A DNA stretch of 40,797 bases from Streptomyces sp. MS191 (GTDB lineage Bacteria > Actinomycetota > Actinomycetes > Streptomycetales > Streptomycetaceae), in assembly GCF_008042125.1 (NCBI RefSeq), contig NZ_RDBI01000040.1, forward strand, positions 1,311,811 to 1,352,607. The letters are read 5' to 3'. The position numbers were made by a program, and so were the translations under genes. Within the stretch, counting starts at the first letter, position 1, and the number at the start of each line of letters is the position of its first letter. Below the pieces are notes generated by a model. It saw only the letters and a program-made list of their open reading frames with translations. It ran no database searches and had not been told where the DNA came from. This document shows positions 7,904 through 17,173 of the stretch, in pieces.

Positions 7904-9370
7904 ATGAGCCCGCTCTTCCCGGCCCTGGCGGCCGGCCCGGACCGGCCGCACGACCGACCCGCGCTGCGCTTCGGCGCCGAGGCGCTGACGTACGGGCAAC
8001 TCGCCTCGGCGGCGGGCACGCTCGCCGGCCGGATCTCCGGGGCGGGCCGGGTGGCGGTGTGGGCGACGCCGACCGCGGAGACCGCGGTGGCCGTGGTCGC
8101 GGCCCTGCTGGCCGGGGTGCCGGCGGTCCCGCTGAACCCGCGCACCGGTGAGCGGGAGCTGGCGCACATCGTCGGCGACAGCTCGCCCGGCCTGGTCCTG
8201 GCCGGTGCGGCGGACGAGCTGCCCGCCGGACTGGCTGGCCTGCCGCGCGTCGACGTGGAGACGGCCGGCGGCGGGGAGGCCGAGGTGCCCGAGGTGACGG
8301 ACCCCGAGGCTCCCGCCCTGATCGTCTACACCTCGGGCACCACCGGGCCGCCGAAGGGCGTCGTCCTCTCCCGCCGCGCGATCGCCGCGTCGCTGGACGC
8401 GCTGGCGGACGCCTGGGCGTGGACGGCCGACGACGTGCTGGTCCACGCACTGCCGCTGTTCCACGTCCACGGCCTGATCCTCGGCGTCCTCGGCCCGCTG
8501 CGGCGCGGCGGCTCGGTCCGGCACCTCGGCTCGTTCTCCGTGGAGGGCGTGGCGCGCGAACTCGGCGCGGGCGGCGGCACCATGCTGTTCGGGGTGCCGA
8601 CGATGTACCACCGGATCGCGGACGCGCTGGAGGGCGACCCGGCGCTGACGCGGGCGCTGGCCGACGCGCGGCTGCTGGTCTCGGGTTCGGCGGCGCTCCC
8701 GGTGCACGACCACGAGCGCATCGCCGCGGCGACGGGACGGACCGTGGTCGAGCGGTACGGCATGACCGAGACCCTCATGAACACCAGCGTCCGGGTGGGC
8801 TCCGGTCCGCGCCCCGGCTCGGTGGGCGTGCCGCTGCGGGACGTGGAGCTGCGCCTGGTCGAGGACGACGGCACCGAGATCCCCGTGTCGGACGGCGAGA
8901 GCGTCGGCGAGATCCAGGTCAGGGGCCCGAACCTGTTCTCCGGGTACCTCGGCCGGCCCGACGCGACGGCCGCCGCCTTCGACGGGGACTGGTTCCGCAC
9001 GGGCGACATGGCGGTCCGCGAGTCCGACGGCTCCGTACGGATCGTGGGCCGCCGGGCGACGGACCTGATCAAGAGCGGCGGGTACAAGATCGGCGCGGGC
9101 GAGATCGAGAACGCGCTGCTCGACCACCCTGCGGTGCGCGAGGTCGCGGTGACCGGCGAACCCGATCCGGACCTGGGGGAACGCGTCGTGGCCTGGGTCG
9201 TGCCCGTGGACCCGGAGAAGCCGCCGTCGGACGGGGAACTGGCCGCGCACGTCGCGGGACTGCTCGCCCCGCACAAGCGTCCCCGGGTGGTCCGCCACCT
9301 CACCGAACTGCCCCGCAACGACATGGGCAAGGTCATGAAGAAGGCGCTGCCGGGGGCCCTCCATGGCTGA
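7904..9370 (+). CDS. matB: Malonyl-CoA synthetase MatB
   Basis: A 488-residue AMP-forming acyl-CoA ligase that activates malonate, and often methylmalonate, to the CoA thioester with ATP. The sequence follows the S. coelicolor MatB that has been structurally characterised, including MSPLFPAL at the start. Seen motifs: P-loop YTSGTTGPPKG; RYGMTETLMNTS, including the family's adenylate-binding region; the RTGDMAVRESDG hinge region; and KSGGYKIGAGEIE. The near-terminal NDMGKVMKK carries the adenylation lysine. The stop overlaps the start of the carboxyltransferase by eight bases (ATGGCTGA), implying translational coupling. Product: malonyl-CoA for fatty-acid or polyketide synthesis. Confidence 0.93.
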   Translation: MSPLFPALAAGPDRPHDRPALRFGAEALTYGQLASAAGTLAGRISGAGRVAVWATPTAETAVAVVAALLAGVPAVPLNPRTGERELAHIVGDSSPGLVLAGAADELPAGLAGLPRVDVETAGGGEAEVPEVTDPEAPALIVYTSGTTGPPKGVVLSRRAIAASLDALADAWAWTADDVLVHALPLFHVHGLILGVLGPLRRGGSVRHLGSFSVEGVARELGAGGGTMLFGVPTMYHRIADALEGDPALTRALADARLLVSGSAALPVHDHERIAAATGRTVVERYGMTETLMNTSVRVGSGPRPGSVGVPLRDVELRLVEDDGTEIPVSDGESVGEIQVRGPNLFSGYLGRPDATAAAFDGDWFRTGDMAVRESDGSVRIVGRRATDLIKSGGYKIGAGEIENALLDHPAVREVAVTGEPDPDLGERVVAWVVPVDPEKPPSDGELAAHVAGLLAPHKRPRVVRHLTELPRNDMGKVMKKALPGALHG

Positions 9371-10730
9371 GCGGTTCACCGCCCGTGCGGCGATCGCGCT
9401 GGTCACGGACGACTTCACCGACCACGTGCCGGACCGCGCCGCGGACGCCAGGCCGGACGGGCCGCTCGGGGCCGCGGCCGACGGGCCGCTGGGCTGGGCC
9501 GGTTACGACGCGTCCCGGGCGCGGGCCGCGTCGCGCACCGGGGAGGAGGAGTCCGTCGTGTACGGCACGGCTCGCGTCGGCGGTCGCGCGTGCGTGCTGC
9601 TCGCCTTCGAGTTCGGCTACCTCGGCGGTTCGCTGGGCGGCGCGGCCGGGGACCGGCTGGTCGCCGCCTACCGCACGGCCCGGGAGCGGCGGCTCCCCCT
9701 GGTCTCGCTCGTGGCGACCGGCGGCAGCCGGATGCAGGAGGGCATGGTCGCCCTGGCCCAGCTCCAGCGCGTGGCCGCCGAGACCGTCCTGCTGCGGGAG
9801 GCCGGTGTCGCCCATGTCGCGGTGCTGCGCGACCCGTCGACGGGCGGCGGCTGGGCGACGGTCGGCGCGGGCGCCGACGTGGTGCTGGCCCTCCCGGACG
9901 CCCAGGTCGCCTTCGCGGGCTCCCGGGTCCGCCCGCCCGGCGCGGACCCGGCCGCCTACACCGCCGAGGAGCAGTGGCGGCACGGCCACGTCGACGCGCT
10001 GGTCCCGCCGGCCGCCCTGCGCGGGACGCTGGCGCGGTGGCTGCGCCTGCTCGCGCCGGACGCCCGCGCGCCGGAGCCCTGGGCCGCTCCCCCGCCCGCC
10101 GCCCTCACCGAGGCGGACGCGCCCCGCACCGGCTGGGAGGCGGTGACCCGGGCCAGGGATCCGCGCCGGCCGCGGGCCGCCGCGTATCTCGACGCGTACT
10201 TCGAGGAGCGGGCCGCCCTGCGCGGCGACCGCGCCGGCGGGGTGGACCCCGGGACGGAGTGCGGCTTCGGGCTGCACGAGGGACGGGTCGTGGCGTACGC
10301 CGCGCAGGGCGGCACCCCGACCCGGCCCGCCGGATTCCGCACCGCGGCCCGGCTGGTGCGGCTCGCCGGCCGGCTCGGGATCCCCGTACTGACCCTCATC
10401 GACACGCCCGGCGCCGCCAACGACGCCGAGGCCGAACGGGCCGGCGCGGGCCCGGCCATCGCGGAGGCGTTCGCGGCGATCGCCGGGGCCCGGACCCCGG
10501 TCACCTCGCTCCTGATCGGCGAGGGCGGATCCGGCGGCGCCCTCGCGCTGGCCGCGCCCGGCAACACCTGGACCACGCCGGACGGCTACTTCTCCGTCAT
10601 CGCGCCCGAGCTCGCCGCCGCCATCCTCAAGCGCGCCCCCGAGGAGGCCCCGGCGACGGCCGACCAGCTCCGGCTGCGCCCGCAGGACCTGGTGGAACTC
10701 GGCTGCGTGCGGGGGATCGTGACCCGCTGA
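9363..10730 (+). CDS. Fused carboxyltransferase (AccD-AccA-like)
   Basis: A 455-residue crotonase-fold carboxyltransferase. The N-terminal half resembles the AccD (beta) half, with FEFGYLGGSLGGAAGDR and VATGGSRMQEG. The C-terminal half resembles AccA (alpha), with LIDTPGAANDAEAE and LIGEGGSGGALALA, two glycine-rich oxyanion segments. No zinc-finger cysteines of bacterial AccD are seen. A biotin carboxylase or carrier protein is absent from the window, so partners would have to come from elsewhere. A biotin-independent malonyl decarboxylase-like reaction (MdcDE type) is the main alternative. The eight-base overlap with matB ties it to malonyl-CoA metabolism. Confidence 0.85.
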   Translation: MAERFTARAAIALVTDDFTDHVPDRAADARPDGPLGAAADGPLGWAGYDASRARAASRTGEEESVVYGTARVGGRACVLLAFEFGYLGGSLGGAAGDRLVAAYRTARERRLPLVSLVATGGSRMQEGMVALAQLQRVAAETVLLREAGVAHVAVLRDPSTGGGWATVGAGADVVLALPDAQVAFAGSRVRPPGADPAAYTAEEQWRHGHVDALVPPAALRGTLARWLRLLAPDARAPEPWAAPPPAALTEADAPRTGWEAVTRARDPRRPRAAAYLDAYFEERAALRGDRAGGVDPGTECGFGLHEGRVVAYAAQGGTPTRPAGFRTAARLVRLAGRLGIPVLTLIDTPGAANDAEAERAGAGPAIAEAFAAIAGARTPVTSLLIGEGGSGGALALAAPGNTWTTPDGYFSVIAPELAAAILKRAPEEAPATADQLRLRPQDLVELGCVRGIVTR

Positions 10731-10753
10731 GCGTCCGCCCCGCGCACGGCGAA

Positions 10754-10784
10754 GGCCCGGTACGGCTGCGCGCCGTACCGGGCC
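10754..10784. terminator. Perfect 13-bp hairpin between convergent genes
   Basis: GGCCCGGTACGGC (10754-10766) and its exact complement (10772-10784) enclose a TGCGC loop. It sits between the carboxyltransferase stop (10730) and the stop of the convergent subtilase (10805) and can serve both strands. Confidence 0.75.
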
Positions 10785-10804
10785 CTGCTCGTGGCGGGCG
10801 GGGC

Positions 10805-13800
10805 CTACTTCACCCCCACCGCCCGGATGATCTCCTGCGTCACCGCACCGCCCCGGTCGTCGCTCGCGCCGGCGCGCAGCGACACCGAGCCGGCCCGGTC
10901 CGGAACCCGCAGTTCACCGGTCCAGGCGGCCTTCGTCCCGGACGTGCGCCGCAGGGCGACCCGGGTCCAGGTCTTCCCCTCGTCGTACGAGACCTCCAGG
11001 GTCCCGCCGGTGATCCTGCCGGTGTCCGAGGCACCCTCCACGTACTCCGCGAAGATGCCGACGGGCAGCTTCCGGCCGCCCCTGACGTCACCGGTGAGGT
11101 CCGTGTCGACGTCGAAGCCGAGGTTGAGCATCGGCAGGTAGGTGCTCCGGTCGTTCGGGGTCTCCTTGGACCGGAAGGTCCACTCGGCGTGGCCGCGGGT
11201 GGAGAGCCGCCAGCGCGCCGGATCGAGCGCCGTGTCGGTGACGACCTTGTAGGTGGCCTCCTCGGCCGGGGCGTCCCAGGCGTAGGCGCCCGAGCTCATC
11301 TTGCGGTCGACGCGGACCCCGTTGACGTACACCTCGGTGTACTGGGTCATCGAGTCGTCGCTCCACACGTTGCCGAAGCCGGTGTGGTCGGGGCCCGAGT
11401 CGCCCCACCCGGGGGTGTTGAAGCGCAGGTCGTTGCCGGTGCGCTCCTGCCCCCAGCCGAGACCGGTGCCCAGCCACGGGTGCCAGACCGGCGCGAACCA
11501 CTCCAGCGTGCGCCGGCTGCCGCCCGGGTAGGCGTTGGTGCCGCCGCGCTGCTCGAGGGACTCGCCGAGGTCGACCGACTCGTGCCAGCGCTGGCCGGTG
11601 CCGGTGGAGACGTACTCGGTGCGCTGGGCGGGGAAGGCGATCCACTCCTTGAACCCGAAGCCGATCGGGAAGGTGTCGGTGATCGAGTAGCGGAACTCGC
11701 CGCCGATCTCCTTCTTGCCCGTCGGCATGTGGAACGTGGAGTCGAGGGTGGCGAGTTCGTTCCTGCCGGGCCGGAAGACGAGGTCCTGGCCGATCGCTCC
11801 GGGGTGCCCCTCGGACAGGTCGTAGGTGTACGGCGTGTAGCGGGTACCCGTCAGGTCGAGCCGGGTGCCGCGGGCCGCCGCGGCGGCGATCCGCGCCGCG
11901 TCGGCGGAGTTCACGGAGGCGACGACGAGCGGCCGGTCCTGGTAGTCGGCGGTGCCGAACCAGGCCATCAGCCGGCCCGGCTGGTCGTCGGTGACGAACA
12001 GCGCCGTGACGCCCGCGTCCTGCGCGTTCTGGGCGAGCTCCGCGGCGGGCAGCGCGCCGGCCCGGACGAGGACGGCCTTGCCCTTGACGTCCTTGCCCGC
12101 GTACTCGGCCGCGGTGCCGGTGCCCGCGTCGACGACCCGGAGCCGGTGCCTGCCTTCGAGCAGGGCGGCACCGGGCTGGGCGACGGCGTCGGACAGCGCG
12201 CGGCCGTCGGCGCTCGCCTCCAGGACCGGCTTGCCCAGGCGCCAGACCGTCCGGTACTCGAAGGTGCCGGTCGCGGGCTTGGTGGTGGGAGCGGCGAAGA
12301 TCGAGTCGTACTTCGCCGGCACCTGGTAGGCGCCGCCGTAGTGGGCTCCGTTCGCCCGGCGGTCGAACTCCATCAGCAGCTGACGGGTCTCGGTCCGCCG
12401 GTCGACCTCGGCCCGGATCTCCCGGAGCCGGCGGCCGTCGAGGGTGATCTCACGGTCCCGGTCGAGGGTGATCTCGGGCGCGGTGAGGAAGCCGAGTCCG
12501 AGCGAGTCCGTGCCGTGCGAGCCGCGCACGTCGAGGAAGGTGTCGACGGTGTACGTGCCCGGCTTCAGGCGCAGTTCGAGCGTGCCGGACTCGCCGACCG
12601 CCACCGGGAACGGGTCCACGCCCTCGGTGAGGTGCTGGACGCCGAGATGGGCGGGGGCGGGGGCGCCGTCACGGTCCTTGACGTGGACGGTGAGCGTGTA
12701 GCGCTCCTCCTCCTTGACCATGCCGAGCGCGGTGTGCGCGACCGGGGTCCCGCCCGCGGAGGCGACGACGCGTCCGGTGGACTGCCCGACCGGCGCCTTG
12801 GTGCCGTCCCCGGTCACGGTGGTCCGGGCGGTGCCGTGCGCCGGGACGGTGAGGGTGGTGTCGGCCAGGGTGGCGACCCCGGCGGGGACTCCCTCGACGG
12901 CGAGGCTCAGCTCGACCGGGCGGTCGGAGGAGTTGGCGTACGTGACGGTCCGGGTGACCGGCTTGCTGTCCTCGTACGGCCAGGCGACGAAGCCGAGGTC
13001 GGCGGAGCCGGTCGCGGTCACCTGCGCGGCGACGGCGGCGCCGACGTCGACCCGGCCGGCGCCGAGCGCGTACGGGGAGTCCGTGAGCGTCTTCGACGAG
13101 GACATCAGCGCGTCCTTGAGCTGCGCGCCCGTCCAGTCGGGGTGCTGCTCGGCCAGCAGGGCGGCGACGCCCGCGACGTGCGGGGTGGCCATCGACGTGC
13201 CGCTCATCGACGTGTACAGGCCGGTGCCGCCGACCAGTTGGGAGCGGGCCGCGAGGATGTCCACGCCGGGCGCGGACAGGTCGGGCTTGAGTGCCTGGTC
13301 GCCGTGGCGGGGGCCCTGGCTGGTGAAGTACGCCGGTGCGTCGCCGGAGTCGACGGCGCCGATGGTCAGCGCGGAGTCGGCGGCGCCGGGCGAGCCGATG
13401 GAGCCGGGGGCACCGGAGTTGCCGGCGGCGATGACGAACAGGGCGCCGGTCTCGGCGCTGAGCGTGTCGACGGCCTGGGCCATCGGGTCGGTGCCGTCGC
13501 TGGGTTCCTGGGAACCGAGGCTCATCGACACGATCTTGGCGTCGATGTCCTTGGCGGCCCACTCCATGCCGGCGATGATCTGCGACTCGCTGCCGGAGCC
13601 CTCGTCGGAGAGGACCTTGCCGACGGCGAGCGCCGCACCGGGCGCGACGCCCTTCTCCTTGCCCTCGGAACCGGCGCCGCTGCCGCCCACGGTGGAGGCG
13701 ACGTGGGTGCCGTGACCGTTGCGGTCGGCGACCTCCTGGCCCTCGATGAAGGACCTGGACTCGGTGACCCGGCCCGCGAGGTCGGGGTGGGCGAGGTCGG

Positions 13801-14470
13801 CGCCGGTGTCGAGGACGGCGACCTTGACGCCCTTGCCGGTGAAGCCGGCGTCCCACGCCTTGGAGGTGCCTATCTGCGCGTTGGACTCGGCCATGGCGGC
13901 CTTGACCCGTCCGTCCAGCCAGACCTTGCCGACGGCGGAACGCGCGGCGGGACCGGTGAAGGACTGCCAGAAGGCGGCGGGGTCGGTGGCCTGCACGGCG
14001 GCGCCGCCGATGCTGGGCAGGGCGCGGACGGTCTCGGCGCCGCGCGGGGCGGCGGCGCGGGCGGCCCTGCCGTAGGTGACGATCAGCGGCAGTTCGTCGG
14101 TGACGCCCTGCTCGATGAGTCCGCTCACGTCGAAGAGCCGCCGGTCGAGCACCCCGGAGTCCAGGTAGCGGCGGGCCTCGTCGGGCACGACGGTGACGCG
14201 GCCGTTCACGATCTCGCTGCGGACGCCACCGGTGGCGCCCTTGACCCGGTCGACGCTGACGGCCTTCCGGCCGCCGCCGAGGTCCGTGACGGTCACCCGG
14301 TCGCCGGTGACGAGCGTGACGGTGCTGCTGGCGCCCTTGGTTCCGGTGAAGGTGTCCGGTACAGGGCTGCCGGTCGCTCCGGCCGCGGCGGTCTGCCCGG
14401 CCGAGAGCATCACGAGGGAGAGGCCGGTGGCGAGCAGCCCGGCTCTCCCTCTGACGGAAGGTCTGGTCAT
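10805..14470 (-). CDS. Secreted S8 family serine peptidase (subtilase), large
   Basis: A 1221-residue exported protease. Start ATG 14470 follows GAGGAG at seven bases. A signal peptide covers about residues 1-30 (Arg-rich start, then GLLATGLSLVMLSAG, then AxA-type sites). A propeptide-like region follows to about residue 190. The triad is Asp221 (VAVLDTGADL), His253 (NGHGTHVAST) and Ser426 (SGTSMATPHVAG), with Asn351 (AAGNSG) for the oxyanion hole. A PA-like insert lies near residues 780-850, and a long beta-rich C-terminal region reaches the end. It probably degrades extracellular protein. It stands alone in its transcript and has no sorting signal. Confidence 0.93.
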   Translation of the reverse strand: MTRPSVRGRAGLLATGLSLVMLSAGQTAAAGATGSPVPDTFTGTKGASSTVTLVTGDRVTVTDLGGGRKAVSVDRVKGATGGVRSEIVNGRVTVVPDEARRYLDSGVLDRRLFDVSGLIEQGVTDELPLIVTYGRAARAAAPRGAETVRALPSIGGAAVQATDPAAFWQSFTGPAARSAVGKVWLDGRVKAAMAESNAQIGTSKAWDAGFTGKGVKVAVLDTGADLAHPDLAGRVTESRSFIEGQEVADRNGHGTHVASTVGGSGAGSEGKEKGVAPGAALAVGKVLSDEGSGSESQIIAGMEWAAKDIDAKIVSMSLGSQEPSDGTDPMAQAVDTLSAETGALFVIAAGNSGAPGSIGSPGAADSALTIGAVDSGDAPAYFTSQGPRHGDQALKPDLSAPGVDILAARSQLVGGTGLYTSMSGTSMATPHVAGVAALLAEQHPDWTGAQLKDALMSSSKTLTDSPYALGAGRVDVGAAVAAQVTATGSADLGFVAWPYEDSKPVTRTVTYANSSDRPVELSLAVEGVPAGVATLADTTLTVPAHGTARTTVTGDGTKAPVGQSTGRVVASAGGTPVAHTALGMVKEEERYTLTVHVKDRDGAPAPAHLGVQHLTEGVDPFPVAVGESGTLELRLKPGTYTVDTFLDVRGSHGTDSLGLGFLTAPEITLDRDREITLDGRRLREIRAEVDRRTETRQLLMEFDRRANGAHYGGAYQVPAKYDSIFAAPTTKPATGTFEYRTVWRLGKPVLEASADGRALSDAVAQPGAALLEGRHRLRVVDAGTGTAAEYAGKDVKGKAVLVRAGALPAAELAQNAQDAGVTALFVTDDQPGRLMAWFGTADYQDRPLVVASVNSADAARIAAAAARGTRLDLTGTRYTPYTYDLSEGHPGAIGQDLVFRPGRNELATLDSTFHMPTGKKEIGGEFRYSITDTFPIGFGFKEWIAFPAQRTEYVSTGTGQRWHESVDLGESLEQRGGTNAYPGGSRRTLEWFAPVWHPWLGTGLGWGQERTGNDLRFNTPGWGDSGPDHTGFGNVWSDDSMTQYTEVYVNGVRVDRKMSSGAYAWDAPAEEATYKVVTDTALDPARWRLSTRGHAEWTFRSKETPNDRSTYLPMLNLGFDVDTDLTGDVRGGRKLPVGIFAEYVEGASDTGRITGGTLEVSYDEGKTWTRVALRRTSGTKAAWTGELRVPDRAGSVSLRAGASDDRGGAVTQEIIRAVGVK

Positions 14471-14836
14471 CGACGCACTCCTCGGACACCCGGGGGAAGG
14501 GTTGGTTCCGGGCGTCGCGACGAGTCTCGGCCGTTCACGTCCGGTTGAGGCCGGGTCGGCCTGGCGGGTATCTGCCGTGGCGGCCAACCGCCAGGTGGGC
14601 GCTTGGCGTTGAGCGATCGATCAGGCCGGAAGACCTGCGGTGCGGGGCGGGGCGGGAGCGCAGGACGTGCGGCTGGAGGCGCGGCCGGACGAAAGGCCGG
14701 GGGACCAAGGGGACCTCTGGCCGGTCGGGCCGGCTCGGGGAGCGGGGGTGTCCTGCCGATCAGGCCGCGAGCCCGGCGGGCCGCCCCCCGAGGGCGGGCG
14801 TCGGCGGCGCGGCCCGGTGGCCGCGCCGCCGACGTG
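14471..14836. other. Gene-free stretch between subtilase and MFS gene
   Basis: About 366 bases. The part next to 14470 must hold the subtilase promoter and ribosome site. The rest is G-rich on the plus strand with short complementary words such as GGCCGG but no long stem. I see no gene. Confidence 0.4.
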
Positions 14837-16087
14837 TCACGGCGTGGGGTCCAGCGCGTCGTAGCGGCGGAAGCCGCGGCCGCGGAGGGCGAGCAGGCCG
14901 ACCGCCAGCACGCAGGCGAGTCCGCCGCCGGTGATCGCGACGGTCGGCGAGGTGAGGTCGGCGACCGAGCCCGCGAGGAAGTCACCGAGCCGCGGGCCGC
15001 CCGCGACCACCACGATGAACACCCCCTGGAGCCGGCCGCGCATCTCGTCCGGCGCCGCGACCTGCATCATCGTGTTGCGGAAGATCATGGAGACGGTGTC
15101 CGAGTACCCGGCGATCGCGAGGAACAGCAGCCCGAGCCAGAGGTTGCGGGTGAGGCCGAAGACGGCGATCGCCGTCCCCCAGCACGCCACCGCCAGGAGG
15201 ATCGCCTGCCCGTGGTGGCGGATGCGTCCCTGCCAGCCGGACAGCACCCCGCCCAGCAGCGCCCCGGCCGCGGGGGCGGCGGCGAGCAGGCCGGTGGTGC
15301 GGGCGTCGCCGTCGTACCAGAGCACGGCGACGACCGGGAAGAGCGCCCGCGGGTGGGCCAGGATCATCGCGCAGAAGTCGGAGAAGAAGGTCATGCGCAG
15401 GTTGGGCCGGGTGGCCAGGAAGCGCAGCCCGTCGAGGACGGAGGCGCGCTTGGCACCGGTCCGTTCGGGAAGCATCGACGGCAGCCGCCACATCGCGTAC
15501 AGCGCCGCGGAGAAGGCGAGGGCGTCGATGAGGTACGCGGTCTGGAAGCCGCCGAAGCCCACCAGGAGGCCGCCCAGGCTGGGGCCGACGAGCGTGCCGA
15601 ACGTCGTGGTCATGGAGTTGAGCGCGTTCGCGGCACGCAGCTGCGCCGCCGGCAGCAGCCGGGGGATCATCGAGGTGCGGGCGGGTGAGTTGAGCGCCGC
15701 GCAGACCGACTGCAGGGCGACGATCGCGTACAGGAACCAGACGTCGTGGAACCCGGCGAACGCGGCGGCGGCGAGGGCAGCGGAGAGCACGGCGGAGCCG
15801 GACGCACTGGCCAGCCCGAGTCTGCGGCGGTCGACGGTGTCGGCGATGGCGCCGCCGTAGAGGCCGAAGACCACCAGCGGCACGAGCGAGAAGAGGCCCA
15901 CGAGCCCGACGGAGAAGGGCGAGCGGGTGATCTCGTAGACCTGGAGGGAGACGGCGAGGGCCGTCATGCCCTGCCCGACCCAGGAGACGGTGTTGCCGAA
16001 CCAGAGGCGGCGGTAGTGCGCGGAGGTCCGCAGCGGGGTGAGGTCCGCGAGGACGCGGCCGCGTGCGGGGGCCCGGGTCTCGGTCAC
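14837..16087 (-). CDS. MFS transporter, EntS-like drug/siderophore exporter family
   Basis: A 416-residue inner-membrane protein with about ten to twelve hydrophobic segments. The N-terminus LRTSAHYRRLWFGNTVSWVG and the loop GAIADTVDRRRL are typical of the MFS_3/EntS branch, which exports siderophores or small drugs by proton antiport. Start GTG 16087 overlaps the stop of the GNAT gene by four bases (GTGA), so it is translated by coupling from that gene. The central cytoplasmic loop, PERTGAKRASVLDGLRFL, is typical. Substrate unknown. The pairing with an acetyltransferase suggests, but does not show, a resistance pair. Confidence 0.88.
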   Translation of the reverse strand: MTETRAPARGRVLADLTPLRTSAHYRRLWFGNTVSWVGQGMTALAVSLQVYEITRSPFSVGLVGLFSLVPLVVFGLYGGAIADTVDRRRLGLASASGSAVLSAALAAAAFAGFHDVWFLYAIVALQSVCAALNSPARTSMIPRLLPAAQLRAANALNSMTTTFGTLVGPSLGGLLVGFGGFQTAYLIDALAFSAALYAMWRLPSMLPERTGAKRASVLDGLRFLATRPNLRMTFFSDFCAMILAHPRALFPVVAVLWYDGDARTTGLLAAAPAAGALLGGVLSGWQGRIRHHGQAILLAVACWGTAIAVFGLTRNLWLGLLFLAIAGYSDTVSMIFRNTMMQVAAPDEMRGRLQGVFIVVVAGGPRLGDFLAGSVADLTSPTVAITGGGLACVLAVGLLALRGRGFRRYDALDPTP

Positions 16088-16530
16088 GCGACGTCGAACC
16101 GGAGCTCGGGCCGGGTCCAGTAGATCCCGCCGGTGGGTTCGACGGCGCCGGTCCGGCGTGCGCCGGTCCGCAGGTAGAACTCCTCGGCGGGCGGATGCGC
16201 GACGACGCGGACGGACGTCAGGCCGGCGGCGCGGGCCTCGCCGGCCATGTGCTCCATCAGCAGGCGTCCGGTGCCGAGCCCCTGGGCGTCGTCGGCGACG
16301 AAGGCGAGGTCGAGCTCGGCCTCGTCGAGGAGGAGGGCGTAGAAGCCGACTGTGCGGCCCTGGCCGTCGACGGCGACGTGGACGCAGTGATGCTCGATGT
16401 ACGGGCCTCCGACGACGTAGCCGTCGACCATGACGGCGTAGTCACCGCGGTACGCACCGGACTTCCTGACGAGCTGGGTGAGGCGGCGGGAGTCCTCTGC
16501 GGTGGCGCGTCGGACGGTGATGGCGGGCAT
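16084..16530 (-). CDS. GNAT family N-acetyltransferase
   Basis: A 148-residue acetyl-CoA-dependent acyltransferase. It starts PAITVRRATAEDSRRL. The central strand AELDLAFVADDAQGLGTGRLL carries the acetyl-CoA pyrophosphate loop QGLGTG. The C-terminal segment EEFYLRTGARRTGAVE is the usual FYxxxGF-like block. ATG 16530 has no Shine-Dalgarno site, but a TATACT hexamer ends seven bases upstream, pointing to a leaderless transcript. It is the first gene of a two-gene operon with the MFS exporter. Acceptor substrate unknown. Confidence 0.9.
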   Translation of the reverse strand: MPAITVRRATAEDSRRLTQLVRKSGAYRGDYAVMVDGYVVGGPYIEHHCVHVAVDGQGRTVGFYALLLDEAELDLAFVADDAQGLGTGRLLMEHMAGEARAAGLTSVRVVAHPPAEEFYLRTGARRTGAVEPTGGIYWTRPELRFDVA

Positions 16531-16536
16531 GGAGGG

Positions 16537-16542
16537 AGTATA
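16537..16542 (-). promoter_or_regulatory. TATACT -10 element of a likely leaderless GNAT transcript
   Basis: On the minus strand TATACT lies six bases before ATG 16530, so transcription would begin at or next to the start codon. No clear -35 hexamer is seen. Confidence 0.5.
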
Positions 16543-16664
16543 GGGATGGAAGGTAATGGAGTCCTTACAGTTTCCTCCGGGTACGTACAGGACCCCAGGT
16601 CGGGACAGGCGCCACCCGACCGTGGCCCCCGGCCTCCGGCCCGCCGCCGGGCGCCGGGCGCCGG

Positions 16665-17147
16665 TCAGCCGCAGGGGCTCAGATCGTCCGGGTCGACGTC
16701 GTCGAGCCGGGCGGCCAGTGCGTTGAGCTGGGCCCGCAGGCCGCGGATCTCCTCCAGCGACATCCCCGTCGCGGCGGCGATCCGCCGCGGCACGCCGAGG
16801 GCCTTCTCGCGCAGCTCGGCGCCGGCCTCGGTGACGCGCGCGGTGACCGAGCGCTCGTCCTCCGCGCTGCGCCGCCGCTCGACGTACCCGGCCGCCTCCA
16901 GCCGCTTGAGCAGCGGCGACAGGGTGCCCGAATCGAGCCGCAGGTGCTCACCGATCCGCTTCACGGGGAGCTCGCCGTACTCCCAGAGGACCAGCATGAC
17001 CAGGTACTGGGGGTAGGTGAGTCCGAGCTCCTTGAGCGCACCGCGGTAGACCCCGTTGAACGCGCGGGTGGCGGCGTGCAGCGAGAAGCAGATCTGGTGG
17101 TCGAGCCGGAGGAAGTCCTCGTCCCGGGTCGTGTCGAGCGTCTCCAT
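16665..17147 (-). CDS. ohrR: Organic hydroperoxide sensor/repressor OhrR (MarR family)
   Basis: A 160-residue winged-helix repressor. The redox-sensing cysteine is Cys20 in LRLDHQICFSLHAATR, the OhrR hallmark. The LTYPQYLVMLVLWEYGE helix and the recognition segment LDSGTLSPLLKRLEAAGYVE followed by RRRSAEDERSV match B. subtilis OhrR closely. The only other cysteine is near the C-terminus (LSPCG), a possible partner or bystander. Divergent from the Ohr gene at 17252 and facing a perfect palindrome at 17174-17187. In S. coelicolor OhrR has been reported to act as both repressor and, when oxidised, activator of the adjacent ohr gene; transfer of that behaviour here is inference. Confidence 0.95.
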   Translation of the reverse strand: METLDTTRDEDFLRLDHQICFSLHAATRAFNGVYRGALKELGLTYPQYLVMLVLWEYGELPVKRIGEHLRLDSGTLSPLLKRLEAAGYVERRRSAEDERSVTARVTEAGAELREKALGVPRRIAAATGMSLEEIRGLRAQLNALAARLDDVDPDDLSPCG

Positions 17148-17173
17148 GGCTCCAGGTTACGCGAGGGCCATTG

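Noticed and set aside
9590-14548. 1652-codon plus-strand frame
   Set aside because: It covers the carboxyltransferase in a wrong frame and the antisense of the subtilase. High G+C keeps such frames open, and it has no recognisable domain.
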